Below, piece by piece: positions 25,597 through 34,716 of a stretch of DNA of 64,000 nucleotides (position 1 is its first letter; each line of letters starts with the position of its first letter). The position numbers were made by a program, and so were the translations under genes. Under the pieces are notes generated by a model that searched no databases, was not told where the DNA came from, and was given only the letters and a program-made list of their open reading frames with translations. Source of the DNA: Acidobacteriota bacterium (lineage in GTDB: Bacteria > Acidobacteriota > Blastocatellia > Pyrinomonadales > Pyrinomonadaceae); NCBI GenBank assembly GCA_020199775.1, contig JAIVJZ010000004.1:310001-374000 (forward strand), written 5' to 3'.

Positions 25597-27714
25597 ATGT
25601 CGCTGCTCGAAGTTTTACAACTCGTCGGCTACAGCATGGGCGCGGTCTTGACGCTGTGGATGAGCGTGCTGCTGGCGCGGCAGCGGAGCGCGCTGGCACG
25701 CGTCGAACGCGTGCTGCTCGCGCTCGCCGTCGGTATCGGACTCTGGCACGCGAGCAACTTACTGCTCACCCTGCGCGCCCTGCTCGGCCTCGATCCGCTG
25801 TATTGGTCGGGCGTGTTGCGCGTGGCCGACACGCTCGCCGTCACCAGCATCACCATCTCTTACTCGCTGCTGCTCCACGTCCACCTGCACCTCTGGGCGC
25901 GGGCGCAGGCGCGCGACTTCACACGCTTCGAGCGGGCGCGCGTCTACATGTCTTACATCCCGGCGGCCTTTCTCGTCGTCGCCCTCCCGCGCATCTGGTC
26001 GGGCGCATACGCGCCGATGTTGGAGAAGTTGAACTTCTTCGTCCTGCCCTTCGGCGTCTGGGCGACCTACGTGCTCGCCTTGATCGCCGGAACCGACCTG
26101 TTGCTCGCGCGCGCCTCCCGTTCGCGCAACGAGCGACGCCTGATGCAAACGCTCTCCGCATCGTTTGTCGGCATCGCGCTCCTGCTGCTGGCCGCCTACG
26201 CGCTCGGCGTCGGGCGCGGGACGGTCGCCGGTCATTACTTGCAGACCCTCGCCAACCTCGGCTCGCTGCTCCCGACCGCGCTCATCGCCTATCACATCTA
26301 TCGCTATCGCTATCTCGAACTCATCATCAAAGAGAGCCTCGTCGTCGCCTCGTTCGCGGCGGTCGTCCTCGTCGTCTACCTCTACGGCATCCGCACGCTC
26401 GCGCTCGCGCTGACGGCGCGCTACAGCCTGCGCGCGAGCGCGGTCGAATCGCTGCTCGTGCTCGCCTTCGCGCTCGTCGTCGCCCCGCTGCGCGCGTGGC
26501 TCGACAAACGTTTTCACAAACTCTTCGAGCGCGAAGCCTCGATCTACCGCGACGTGCTGGCGCGCATCGGCGCGCAGGCCGGGAGCTACAAGCAGTTGCC
26601 CGAACTGCTCAGCTTCATCGAAGAACGAACCTCGCGCGAACTCGGCCTGCGCAGCGTGCGCTTTTACGTGCGACGGCATCAACTCCCAAGTCCCGGCGAG
26701 GACGAAGCCGCCGTCGAGACGCAGGCGGACGGCGACGAACGGTGGGAAGAGGCCGTGTTGGAGTTGGCGACCGAAAACGCCGGCGATGTGCTCGAAGGTA
26801 TCAAACCCCTGCGCGAGCACGGGTTCGAGATGGCCTACCTGTTGAGACGCGAGAACAAGTCGCTCGGCCTGATGCTCGTGGACGCCGCGCCCGATGCTTT
26901 GACGACGGACGTGCGTGCGGTCTTGGAAGTGCTGGCCGGGCAGGTCGCGCTCACGCTCGAAGACTATCGCCTGATCGAAGAGAACGTGCGGCTCGAACGG
27001 CAACTCGCGCAGGGCGAACGCCTCGCCGCGCTCGGCCAGATGGCCGCCGCCGTCGCCCACGAAGTCAAGAACCCGCTCTCGGCCATCAAATCCATCGCGC
27101 AGGTGATGCGCGAAGACGAACGACTCTCGGCCGACTACGCGCGCGATCTCGACCTCATCGTCGGCGAGACCGACCGCCTGAACCGCACCGTCACGCAACT
27201 GCTCAACTTCGCGCGCCACGCGCCGCCCGCCGGTCAGCCCACGCACGCCGACGAACTCGCGCGCGGCGTCGTCGAACTTTTTCGCGCCGGGGCCGAAGGG
27301 AAGCATATTCAGATCGAACTACGCTCCGAAGCCCATCAACTGCTCGACGGCGCGCAGGCGTCGGCCGTGCGCGACGCGCTCTCTAATCTGTTGTTGAATG
27401 CGCTGCAAGCGACACCGCCGGGCGGGCGCGTCTCGGTCGAACTCACGGCAGGCGACGGCGAATTGCTCTTCGCCGTGACGGACGGCGGCGCGGGCGTGCC
27501 CGCCGAATTACGCGGGCGCATCTGGGAGCCTTTCTTCACCACGAAACAGCGCGGCACGGGGCTGGGTCTCGCCATCGTGCGCAAGCGCATCGAAGACGCG
27601 GGCGGGCGGGTGCGACTCGCGCCGCAGGCGTTCGGCGGCGGCGCGCGTTTTGAACTTCGCCTCCCGCACGCGGGCGCGGCGGCGGAAACGCTCGCGGCGC
27701 AGGAGGTCTATTAA
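25597..27714 (+). CDS. Membrane sensor histidine kinase with GAF domain
   Basis: A 705-residue kinase. About seven to eight transmembrane helices (residues 5-300, 7TM-sensor-like), a GAF-type domain (about 315-460), and a HisKA domain with the phospho-acceptor in VAHEVKNPLSAIKS (about 487). The ATPase domain has N-box LSNLLLNALQAT, G1 VTDGGAGVP and G2 GTGLGLAIV. It sits 20 bp upstream of an NtrC-type regulator and is its likely partner. The signal sensed is unknown. Confidence 0.93.
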   Translation: MSLLEVLQLVGYSMGAVLTLWMSVLLARQRSALARVERVLLALAVGIGLWHASNLLLTLRALLGLDPLYWSGVLRVADTLAVTSITISYSLLLHVHLHLWARAQARDFTRFERARVYMSYIPAAFLVVALPRIWSGAYAPMLEKLNFFVLPFGVWATYVLALIAGTDLLLARASRSRNERRLMQTLSASFVGIALLLLAAYALGVGRGTVAGHYLQTLANLGSLLPTALIAYHIYRYRYLELIIKESLVVASFAAVVLVVYLYGIRTLALALTARYSLRASAVESLLVLAFALVVAPLRAWLDKRFHKLFEREASIYRDVLARIGAQAGSYKQLPELLSFIEERTSRELGLRSVRFYVRRHQLPSPGEDEAAVETQADGDERWEEAVLELATENAGDVLEGIKPLREHGFEMAYLLRRENKSLGLMLVDAAPDALTTDVRAVLEVLAGQVALTLEDYRLIEENVRLERQLAQGERLAALGQMAAAVAHEVKNPLSAIKSIAQVMREDERLSADYARDLDLIVGETDRLNRTVTQLLNFARHAPPAGQPTHADELARGVVELFRAGAEGKHIQIELRSEAHQLLDGAQASAVRDALSNLLLNALQATPPGGRVSVELTAGDGELLFAVTDGGAGVPAELRGRIWEPFFTTKQRGTGLGLAIVRKRIEDAGGRVRLAPQAFGGGARFELRLPHAGAAAETLAAQEVY

Positions 27715-27734
27715 AAGAGGCGACGGTTGAAACT

Positions 27735-29249
27735 ATGACGCAAAAAAGATCGGGCGACGCTGATGTCAACGTGCTCATCGTTGACGACGAAGAGGCCGCG
27801 CGCTACGGCGTGCGGCGCGCCCTCGCGAGTCTTGGTTACGAGATCGCCGAGGCGGGAAGTGTGGCCGAAGCCCGCGCGCGGTTCGAGCAGCGCGCGCCCG
27901 ATCTGCTGCTCCTCGATGTCAACCTGCCGGGGCAGAGCGGCCTGGAATTTTTGCGCGAACTGAGCGAAGGGGAAGAGGCGCAAAAAGCCGCCCCGCTCGT
28001 CATCCTGATCACCGCGCACGGCTCGGAGCGCATGGCCGTCGAAGCGATCAAGACGGGCGCGTATGACTACCTCTCGAAACCGTTTGAAGTCGAAGACCTG
28101 CGGCTCGTCGTCAAGAACGCCGTCGAGACGATCAGGCTGCGGCGCGAGAATCGACAATTGCGCGCGTCACTCGAACTCGAAAGCGCGGGGCGCGGCACGC
28201 TCATCGGAAATTCCGAATCCATACGCCGCGTGCGTTCGCTCATCGAGAAAATTTCCGAGACGGACGCGACCGTGCTCGTGCGCGGCGAGTCGGGGACGGG
28301 CAAAGAGTTGGTCGCGCGCGAAATTCACGACCGCGGCACGTCGCGTCGGAGCGGCGCGTTCGTCGCCATCAACTGCGCCGCGCTGCCTTCGGAGTTGATC
28401 GAGTCGGAACTGTTCGGCCACGAGAAAGGTGCGTTCACCGGCGCGACGGCGCGGCGGCAGGGGAAGTTTGAGCAGGCCGACGGCGGCACGCTCTTCCTCG
28501 ACGAGATCGGCGACATGAGCGCGAACGTGCAGGCCAAACTTTTGCGCGCGCTCGAAGAGCGGCGCATCGAACGGCTCGGCGGCGCGCAGTCGATTCCGGT
28601 TGACGTGCGTATCGTCAGCGCGACGCACCGCCCGCTCGAACAGGAGATCGAGCGCGGAAATTTTCGCGCCGACCTGTTTTATCGTCTCCGCGTCGTGACG
28701 GTTGACATCGCCCCTCTGCGCGAACGTCGTGAAGACATCCCCGCGCTCGCAGAGTCGTTCATCCGGCTCGCCGCCGAAAGATACAAGATGCCCGTGCGCG
28801 CGATTGCCCCGGCGGCCATGCGGCGACTCGTCGAATACGAATGGCCGGGCAACGTGCGCGAGCTACGCAACGCCGTCGAGCGCGCGATGGTACTCGCCGA
28901 AGGCGACGAATTGACGGCGCGCGACCTGCCCGAAGAGATTCGCGCCGGCGACGACACCGCGAACCCTGAGACGCCCCGCCCCGCGACCGGCGAGAGCGTC
29001 GTCGGCGGAGGCGACGATCTGCCCGTCCCGTTCACGGCGGATTTTCGCGCCGACAGGCGTGAGTTTGAACGACGCTACATCACGCGCTGCCTCGAAGAGA
29101 CGGGCGGCAACGTCACGCGCGCCGCCTCCATCCTCGGCATGCACCGCCAATCACTGCAACACAAACTGCGCGAACTCGGTCTCGCGCGCCGCTACGTCAC
29201 GCTCGACGGCGACCCCGCCGCGCAGACGCCTGATAAATCCGACAACTGA
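27735..29249 (+). CDS. NtrC-family sigma-54-dependent response regulator
   Basis: A 504-residue regulator. Receiver domain (10-125) with VDDEE and the acceptor Asp in LLLLDVNLPG. AAA+ domain with Walker A GESGTGKE, the sigma-54 contact loop GAFTGA, Walker B LFLDEIG and FRADLFYRLRVV. C-terminal Fis-type helix-turn-helix (NVTRAASILGMHRQSLQHKL). It activates sigma-54 promoters when phosphorylated, presumably by the kinase just upstream. No sigma-54 box was recognised in the window. Confidence 0.95.
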   Translation: MTQKRSGDADVNVLIVDDEEAARYGVRRALASLGYEIAEAGSVAEARARFEQRAPDLLLLDVNLPGQSGLEFLRELSEGEEAQKAAPLVILITAHGSERMAVEAIKTGAYDYLSKPFEVEDLRLVVKNAVETIRLRRENRQLRASLELESAGRGTLIGNSESIRRVRSLIEKISETDATVLVRGESGTGKELVAREIHDRGTSRRSGAFVAINCAALPSELIESELFGHEKGAFTGATARRQGKFEQADGGTLFLDEIGDMSANVQAKLLRALEERRIERLGGAQSIPVDVRIVSATHRPLEQEIERGNFRADLFYRLRVVTVDIAPLRERREDIPALAESFIRLAAERYKMPVRAIAPAAMRRLVEYEWPGNVRELRNAVERAMVLAEGDELTARDLPEEIRAGDDTANPETPRPATGESVVGGGDDLPVPFTADFRADRREFERRYITRCLEETGGNVTRAASILGMHRQSLQHKLRELGLARRYVTLDGDPAAQTPDKSDN

Positions 29250-29263
29250 CGGGTAGCTCAGAC

Positions 29264-29326
29264 TCACCACAGGGATACAGAGGACACAAGGGCGCGCCGA
29301 GTAAAGCAAAAGACGATCTCAAATTT
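29264..29326. repeat. Left arm of an interrupted intergenic hairpin
   Basis: CACCACAGGGATACAGAGG and following bases are an imperfect inverted match to 32302-32364. The pairing runs for about 63 bp up to the mobile element boundary. Without the element the two arms would form one hairpin like the others in the window. Confidence 0.65.
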
Positions 29327-29370
29327 GGGCAATAATATACTTGACGAATCAGAGGGGGAGGGTTTAGTCT

Positions 29371-30588
29371 ATGAGCCTGATACTAACCCCTGCCCGTCGG
29401 AGTGTGCGAATGCCCAAAGACGAAATTGATCTTGAGTCGGTAATAAGTGAAGAGGTGGATAGTGAAACTGCTCTTCGTCCGTATGAAATATTAACTTACC
29501 CGGCTGACTATACGTTAGAGATTCTAGTCAAAAAGTGGGAAGAGAAGGCGATTCGTTCCCCAAATCTCCAACGTCGCTTTGTGTGGCCGCAAGCACGTGC
29601 CAGTAAGTTGATTGAATCCTTCCTCATGGGATTGCCAGTGCCTCCCGTCTTTCTCTACCAAGACCGCGAAGAGGGCGATCTGCTGATCGTGGACGGTCAC
29701 CAACGACTTCGCGCCATAGCATACTTCTTCTCGGGCTGGTTCGGTGAAAAGGACGATCCCAAAAGAGTGCCTTTCGAGTTAGTAGGACTAAGTGATGAGA
29801 GTCCTTTCTCCGGCATGACGTATCAGAAGTTAGAAAACACTTCCCCCGTTGATTTCAAGAAGTTCAAAGACTGCGTGCTTCGGGCTTATGTGATGAGACA
29901 ACTTCAGCCAGCCGACAACGATTCGAGCATCCTTGAAGTATTCGGGCGACTCAATACCGGCGGCATGGCATTGCATGGTCAGGAGATTCGTAACTGTGTG
30001 TACGAAGGCGAGTTCAATGAGTTGTTGAAGAAACTCAATAAGAATGAGAATTGGAGGAAGATAGTCGGCACAGAGGCCGAAGATAAAAGAATGCGAGACA
30101 TCGAACTAATCCTCCGGTCACTCGCACTTTTATACAACGTCAAGAAGTACGAGAAGCCGATGAAAGAATTTCTGAATAAATTCATGAGAGAGTATCGGCT
30201 GCCGCCTCATGAAAATCCCAAAGACTCCGACGCGAAGAAAAAGGCGATAGCTGAAAAGCGGAAAGCCTACGAAGAGCAAATCAAGGGGTTTGAAGATATT
30301 TTCACGCGAACGGCGCAAGCGGTTGTTCAGTATCTTGACCCAAAACCATTTCACATTTTAAGGGGACTAAACGCGGCGGTCTTTGATTCAGTATTTACGG
30401 CGTTCGCGCTGCATATTGATAAAGTCAGCAACGGAAAGGCCACCGCAGCTAAGATAAAACAAGTGCGCAGTAAGTACGATGCCTTGCTTAAGAATAGGCA
30501 GTATATCAAGTGGGTAAGTGCCGCAACGACAGATCAGGATGTTGTGCCAAAACGCTTGAAGAAAGCTGAAACCACGTTGTTCGGCTAA
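29371..30588 (+). CDS. DUF262 domain protein (passenger)
   Basis: A 405-residue protein with an N-terminal DUF262/ParB-like fold: NLQRRFVWPQARASKLIESF (about 65-84) and the nucleotide-binding-type motif IVDGHQRL at 106-113 (families usually read I-x-D-G-x-Q-R-L). Members include GmrSD-type modification-dependent nucleases and other defence proteins. I do not see the HNH-bearing DUF1524 domain; the C-terminal half is helical and lysine-rich, so nuclease activity is doubtful. Ribosome site GAGGGGGAGGG lies 8 bases before the ATG. It is 10 bp upstream of the HEPN gene inside the IS1595-family element. Confidence 0.85.
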   Translation: MSLILTPARRSVRMPKDEIDLESVISEEVDSETALRPYEILTYPADYTLEILVKKWEEKAIRSPNLQRRFVWPQARASKLIESFLMGLPVPPVFLYQDREEGDLLIVDGHQRLRAIAYFFSGWFGEKDDPKRVPFELVGLSDESPFSGMTYQKLENTSPVDFKKFKDCVLRAYVMRQLQPADNDSSILEVFGRLNTGGMALHGQEIRNCVYEGEFNELLKKLNKNENWRKIVGTEAEDKRMRDIELILRSLALLYNVKKYEKPMKEFLNKFMREYRLPPHENPKDSDAKKKAIAEKRKAYEEQIKGFEDIFTRTAQAVVQYLDPKPFHILRGLNAAVFDSVFTAFALHIDKVSNGKATAAKIKQVRSKYDALLKNRQYIKWVSAATTDQDVVPKRLKKAETTLFG

Positions 30589-30598
30589 AAGTTTTCCT

Positions 30599-31096
30599 AT
30601 GATGCGCTTCGGGCAACTAGAGTATGAGATTCGGCAATGTGAGCAGCATTTGGATGCGGCTGCGGCGCGAAACACGGAAGTTGAAAACTATCTTGTCCGG
30701 TATTTGTTGGTTCGCATTTGTGCAGAATATGAAACGAGAATCAAAACGCTAGTCCAACGGCGGTGCACTCGTACAAATGATCCGCACCTCGTAAATTTCG
30801 CAAGTTGGGGGGCGGAGATTGCAGCGAAAAACTTTGACATCGGCGACATCACTGGGACGCTAAAGAAGTTCGGAGAGGATTACAAGAAAGCGTTTAGCGA
30901 TGCCGTCACAAACCAAGACTGCCACCGTGCGTGGGATAGCATCTATTACAACCGCGTGACAGTGGCACACGGAAACGGCATGGTTATGATGACAATAGAC
31001 GACTTGAAAATCGCCTACAACGACAGTTTGGTCGTGATTGATGAGTTAGTCAAAGCGTTGTGTCTCAAGCCGAAGGACATAAAGGGGCTGAAATGA
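30599..31096 (+). CDS. HEPN-domain protein (RiboL-PSP-HEPN-like, passenger)
   Basis: A 165-residue, mostly helical protein with the HEPN motif YYNRVTVAHG: Arg, four residues, His, followed by Gly. This is the R-x4-6-H ribonuclease signature found in toxins and abortive-infection proteins. The pattern of an early E-x-x-L-V/R helix and late R-x4-H fits the MAE_28990/RiboL-PSP-HEPN type. It follows the DUF262 gene by 10 bp and overlaps the next small ORF by ATGA. A DUF262 plus HEPN pair could act as a defence or toxin module; that is inference. Confidence 0.75.
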   Translation: MMRFGQLEYEIRQCEQHLDAAAARNTEVENYLVRYLLVRICAEYETRIKTLVQRRCTRTNDPHLVNFASWGAEIAAKNFDIGDITGTLKKFGEDYKKAFSDAVTNQDCHRAWDSIYYNRVTVAHGNGMVMMTIDDLKIAYNDSLVVIDELVKALCLKPKDIKGLK

Positions 31097-31284
31097 GGAA
31101 CAAACCATCCGATGAATTTGAGAACTTCGACAAGGTAATGGACGGGCTATTATCCGTTCCCTACTCGGAACTTCAACGAAAGTTGGAAGAAGAAAAACAA
31201 GCCAAAGCAACGCAAAAAGAGAAGCGGACTACTTCGCCCGCTTCTTCCCGCGCTTCTTCATCCCGAAAGAAGCGAGTTGGTTAG
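31093..31284 (+). CDS. Small charged protein, passenger ORF
   Basis: A 63-residue protein. The first half (F-E-N-F-D-K-V-M-D-G-L-L-S-V-P-Y-S-E-L) is amphipathic, the second half Lys/Arg/Ser-rich. It overlaps the HEPN stop by ATGA, so it is probably translated with it. It converges on the transposase gene with a 4-bp overlap (TTAG). Small proteins of this pattern often accompany toxin genes, so an antitoxin-like role is possible but unproven. Confidence 0.6.
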   Translation: MRNKPSDEFENFDKVMDGLLSVPYSELQRKLEEEKQAKATQKEKRTTSPASSRASSSRKKRVG

Positions 31285-32252
31285 ATCGCTTCTTGCCTGA
31301 CATCGGCAAGCTTCCCCGTCAGTTCGTCATAGGTGAGACGCTTGCCCGCAAGTTGCGAGGTTACTTTAGCGAATCTGTCAGCGTCTTTACCGTGTCTCTC
31401 GTTGAATCTAAACGATTGCTCATCAAGGTAGCGGAACAGATGAAACGGTTCGACGCTAACGTATGTGCCTTTGATGCTGCGCTTGAGAAGCGACCAAAAG
31501 TTTTCAAGCCCGTTCGTGTGAATCTGACCGTCAACATACTTTTCCGCGTGGTCAACGAACTGGTGAACGTAATCAGCACTCAGGCCAAGATAAGAGCGGT
31601 GCGCGTCCGTCATAACATCACAGCCGCTTTTGACGTTCTCGCGCACGACGCCTTGCATCGTTCTCTCCGATCTGTCGAGAACAATCTTAGTTCTAACCTT
31701 GCTGCCTTCGCCGTGCCGTTCAAGCAGACCCATCACGATAACTTTGCCCGCGCCGCCCGTGCCTTTGATTCTGCGGTCGCGCACATCCCTGTGCATGTTG
31801 CGCGACAGGCCGCCGATGAAAGTCTCATCAACTTCAACCGTGCCGCCCATCTTGTTCTCAAACGTTCCGGTCTGCATGGCAAGACGGATGCGATGAATCA
31901 TAAACCAAGCCGTCTTTTGCGTGATGCCAAGCGCACGGTGAATCTCATACGAACTGACGCCATTCTTACAGTTGGTAATCATCCAGATCGCCGTCAGCCA
32001 CTTATCAAGACCGAGGGGCGAATCTTCAAAAATCGTTCCGACTTTAACGGAGAACTGACGCCGCTTGTGCGCGCTCTTGCATTGCCACTTGCTTTGCTTC
32101 GCAAGGAACGTCACATCGTTGCGCCCGCACGTCGGACAGATAACGCCATTCGGCCATCGGCGCGCGACCAAGTAGTTAAGGCAATTGTCGGCGTCCGCAA
32201 AGAAGATGATCGCTTGTTGGAGTGTTTTGGGGGTGGCTTCGTTCTTCATCAT
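31281..32252 (-). CDS. IS1595-family transposase
   Basis: A 323-residue DDE transposase. The N-terminal zinc ribbon has CPTCGRNDV with a later C in KWQCKSAH. The catalytic core shows VEVDETFIGG (first Asp), DVMTDAHRSY (second Asp) and GLENFWSLLKRSIKGTY (third acidic and Asn/His region), as in ISXO2-like IS1595 enzymes. It looks intact. The ATG at 32252 is followed by a second ATG. It lies inside perfect inverted repeats with the passenger genes. Confidence 0.94.
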   Translation of the reverse strand: MMKNEATPKTLQQAIIFFADADNCLNYLVARRWPNGVICPTCGRNDVTFLAKQSKWQCKSAHKRRQFSVKVGTIFEDSPLGLDKWLTAIWMITNCKNGVSSYEIHRALGITQKTAWFMIHRIRLAMQTGTFENKMGGTVEVDETFIGGLSRNMHRDVRDRRIKGTGGAGKVIVMGLLERHGEGSKVRTKIVLDRSERTMQGVVRENVKSGCDVMTDAHRSYLGLSADYVHQFVDHAEKYVDGQIHTNGLENFWSLLKRSIKGTYVSVEPFHLFRYLDEQSFRFNERHGKDADRFAKVTSQLAGKRLTYDELTGKLADVRQEAI

Positions 32253-32301
32253 GCAGAGATATTAGCATGACGGACTTGATTCGTCAAGTATATTATTGCC
32301 C

Positions 32302-32364
32302 AAATTTGAAATTGTCTTATTTTTACTCCGCGCCCCCTCTATGTTCTCTGCGTCTGCGGTGGTG
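32302..32364. repeat. Right arm of the interrupted intergenic hairpin
   Basis: Imperfect reverse complement of 29264-29326, ending in a TGCGGTGGTGA segment that mirrors CACCAC at 29266. It adjoins the mobile element's right end and fills most of the gap before the next gene. Confidence 0.65.
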
Positions 32365-32470
32365 AATGCCTTAATAAAATAGTTTCTCCCCTACGCCGCT
32401 GGAACATCGCTTGCAATGAAGCCTACCGAATATCCGGGCAAGCGGTCGTGGGACGTGATCGCGAGGGGGC

Positions 32471-33862
32471 ATGATGAAAAGAGTTTCACTGAAGTTTCGC
32501 AGGTTCACATTCTTCTTCCTGCTAACACAACTGGCAGGGCTGCAACTTCCGTCGCGGGCGGCGGCGGTCGTCCCGGAGACGAATGAAGCGGCTGTGCGCC
32601 ATTTGATCATCTGCGTGGACGGCGTCGCGTTCTCGACGATTGAGGAGATGCGCGCAGAGGGGCGTTTCCGATTCTTTCGCGCGCCGTCGCGAATGATCGC
32701 GCCGTTCCCCAGTCTCACCAATCTCGCGCTCGGCGAGATTTTGAAGCCCGCCGGCGCGAGCGAACCCCTCGGCTACGAAGACAATTACTTCGACACGACG
32801 AAGAACAAAATGCGCGGCGGCCTCCTCGACCGTTTTCGCGGCGGGCGGTTCATCAAGGGCACGTTTCGCGAACTTTTCGACTACCACCCGTCCGCCGTCA
32901 AGAGCGGTCTGGGCTACGTCGCCCCGCCCGCCAGCACTTACCTCGAATCTTTGACCGACCTCGTGCGTCTGAAACAAAAGTTTCGCGCGTCGCGCGAGCC
33001 GGTCTTCTTCGCCTACACGGGCGCGAGCGATTCGCTGGCACATCTGGGCGGCGAACGCATGCTCAAAAGTTTTCTCGTCCGGCTCGACGAGACGGTCAAA
33101 GACCTCGTCCGCGACGGCGGCGGCCGCGTCGAGGTCACGATCTTTTCCGACCACGGGAACGACTTCAAAGGTTATCGTCGTGTCTCTCTCAAGTCCGCGC
33201 TCAGGCGGGCTGATTTCAAATTGGACGACAAGATCAAGAACGGGCGGAGCGTCGTGCTGCCGCAGTTCGGTCTCGTCGGTTGCGCCGTGATGTGGACGCA
33301 AGAGAGCAACGAGGCGCGTCTGGCGACGGTCGCGGCGCGCGTGCGCGGGGTGGACTTCGCGGCTTACGAAAAAGACGGCGTGGTGTACGTCCTCAACGAG
33401 CGGGGAACCGCCACACTGGAACGGCGCGGCGAGCGTTTTCGTTACCGCGCGCCGCAAGGCGACCCGCTCGAACTCTCGACGGTGGTCGAATCCTTATGGC
33501 GACGAGGTAGAGTTGACGTTGAAGATTTCATCGCGGACGAAGATTGGTTCGCGGCGACGGTTGAGAGCGCGCGCCCCGACGTAGTGCGCCGCGTCTTTGA
33601 AGGCGTGAGCGAACGCGTGCAGCATCGCGCAGGCGTCCTCGTGAATTTCGCAGACGGTTATTACACCGGAAGCGCGTCGCTCGACGTGTTCGCCTTCCTG
33701 CAAGCGACGCACGGCAATCTCGGCGCGCGGCAGAGTTTCGGCTTCGTGATGAGCACGGCGCGCGACCTGCCGCCGCACCTGCGCGCCCGCGACGTGTGGC
33801 GGGCGCTAGGCTCCCCCGTCCTCAGAAAAAGCCCGCAGCGGATAGCGGAGGCGCAGCGTTAG
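32471..33862 (+). CDS. Secreted alkaline-phosphatase-superfamily protein
   Basis: A 463-residue protein with a signal peptide (residues 1-31, ends SRAAA). It resembles type I phosphodiesterase/nucleotide pyrophosphatases: metal Asp in IICVDGVA, a probable catalytic Thr in FPSLTNLAL, D-S-L-A-H-L-G-G and FSDHGND. Substrate unknown. The ATG at 32474 is better placed than the one at 32471 relative to GAGGGGG. It may predate the neighbouring element, as its composition is host-like. Confidence 0.75.
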   Translation: MMKRVSLKFRRFTFFFLLTQLAGLQLPSRAAAVVPETNEAAVRHLIICVDGVAFSTIEEMRAEGRFRFFRAPSRMIAPFPSLTNLALGEILKPAGASEPLGYEDNYFDTTKNKMRGGLLDRFRGGRFIKGTFRELFDYHPSAVKSGLGYVAPPASTYLESLTDLVRLKQKFRASREPVFFAYTGASDSLAHLGGERMLKSFLVRLDETVKDLVRDGGGRVEVTIFSDHGNDFKGYRRVSLKSALRRADFKLDDKIKNGRSVVLPQFGLVGCAVMWTQESNEARLATVAARVRGVDFAAYEKDGVVYVLNERGTATLERRGERFRYRAPQGDPLELSTVVESLWRRGRVDVEDFIADEDWFAATVESARPDVVRRVFEGVSERVQHRAGVLVNFADGYYTGSASLDVFAFLQATHGNLGARQSFGFVMSTARDLPPHLRARDVWRALGSPVLRKSPQRIAEAQR

Positions 33863-33974
33863 AGCGTCGCACGAAACCGTCGCGGGCGGATCGAGCCTGT
33901 TTGCGTCTGAGCGAGCAATACCGTTAGACTTGGCGCGCTCGATCAAAGTCTTTTTTTGCGCGACCCGACAAATT

Positions 33975-34631
33975 ATGAAAGCACGTCTCGACGCAATTCT
34001 TCAGCGTGAACAAGCCCTCTATCTCGACGGGCTTCATCCGGCGAGCGAAGGTCTGCTCGCGGAAATGGAGGACTACGCGGCGGCCAACCGTGTGCCGATT
34101 GCCGACCGCGAGGCGGCCCTGTTTTTGGAGATTACGGCGCGGGCGGCGGGCGCGCGAAAAGTCCTTGAGATCGGGATGGCTATCGGTTACGCCGTCCTGC
34201 ACCTGCTGCGCGGAATGGGCGCGGAGGGGCAGGTGGTGACGATTGAATCGAGCGAGGAGATGATCGCGCGCGCGGGCGAATATTTTCGACGCGCGGGGAT
34301 GTCGGAGCGCGTGCGCGTCGAACGCGGGTACGCCCTCGAAGTGATCCCGAAACTCGAAGACAAGTTTGATCTCGTCTATTTAGACGCGATGAAAGAAGAG
34401 TACGAGGACTATCTCGAACTCTCTCTGCCGCTGCTGCGCACGGGCGGCGTGGTCATCGCCGACAACTTGCTCTGGGGCGGGCAGGTGGCCGGGGAAATTC
34501 GTTCGCCCGACCAGCGGAAATCGACCGAAGGATTGCGCCGCTTCAATCAACGTTTCGTGAACCATAAAAACTTACGCGCCGTCGTCCTGCCCGTCGGCGA
34601 CGGACTCGGCTACGGTGTGAAAGTCGGATAG
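33975..34631 (+). CDS. Class I O-methyltransferase (family 3, COMT-like)
   Basis: A 218-residue SAM-dependent methyltransferase. VLEIGMAIGYAVLHL is the SAM-binding motif I; IESSEEM follows; VYLDAMKEEYEDYLEL carries the metal-binding Asp; IADNLLWGG is the second metal motif. This is the caffeoyl-CoA/catechol O-methyltransferase type needing Mg2+. ATG at 33975 (MKARLDAIL). It lies before the peptide-modification locus; a role there is speculative. Confidence 0.88.
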   Translation: MKARLDAILQREQALYLDGLHPASEGLLAEMEDYAAANRVPIADREAALFLEITARAAGARKVLEIGMAIGYAVLHLLRGMGAEGQVVTIESSEEMIARAGEYFRRAGMSERVRVERGYALEVIPKLEDKFDLVYLDAMKEEYEDYLELSLPLLRTGGVVIADNLLWGGQVAGEIRSPDQRKSTEGLRRFNQRFVNHKNLRAVVLPVGDGLGYGVKVG

Positions 34632-34716
34632 CGTCGAATCCTAGGTTCGACACACGCACCCGCGCGCGGCCGACGCGCCTTGAGACTGTCCCGCGATCTT
34701 TACCGACTTGCCAGCA

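Larger units (their letters stand above)
29327..32301. mobile_element. IS1595-family element with three passenger genes
   Basis: A 2975-bp element. The 25-bp terminal inverted repeats, starting GGGCAATAAT (29327-29351) and its complement (32277-32301), are perfect. AAATTT flanks both ends (29321-29326, 32302-32307), a 6-bp direct copy; 8 bp is usual for IS1595, so the duplication is uncertain. The outward continuation is also inverted-repeat-like, which I attribute to a hairpin at the target. Contents: DUF262 gene, HEPN gene and a 63-residue ORF on plus, transposase on minus. Base composition is visibly lower in GC than the neighbours. Confidence 0.85.

Noticed and set aside
29320-29351. Taking the mobile element ends as the full 32-bp or longer repeat
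   Set aside because: The innermost 25 bp start with GGGCAAT and are flanked by AAATTT on both sides; the outer similarity is imperfect and fits a target hairpin better. An 8-bp target duplication could not be shown.
33863-34716. tRNA or other RNA gene in gaps around the methyltransferase
   Set aside because: No cloverleaf-like pairing or conserved T-loop sequence was found.
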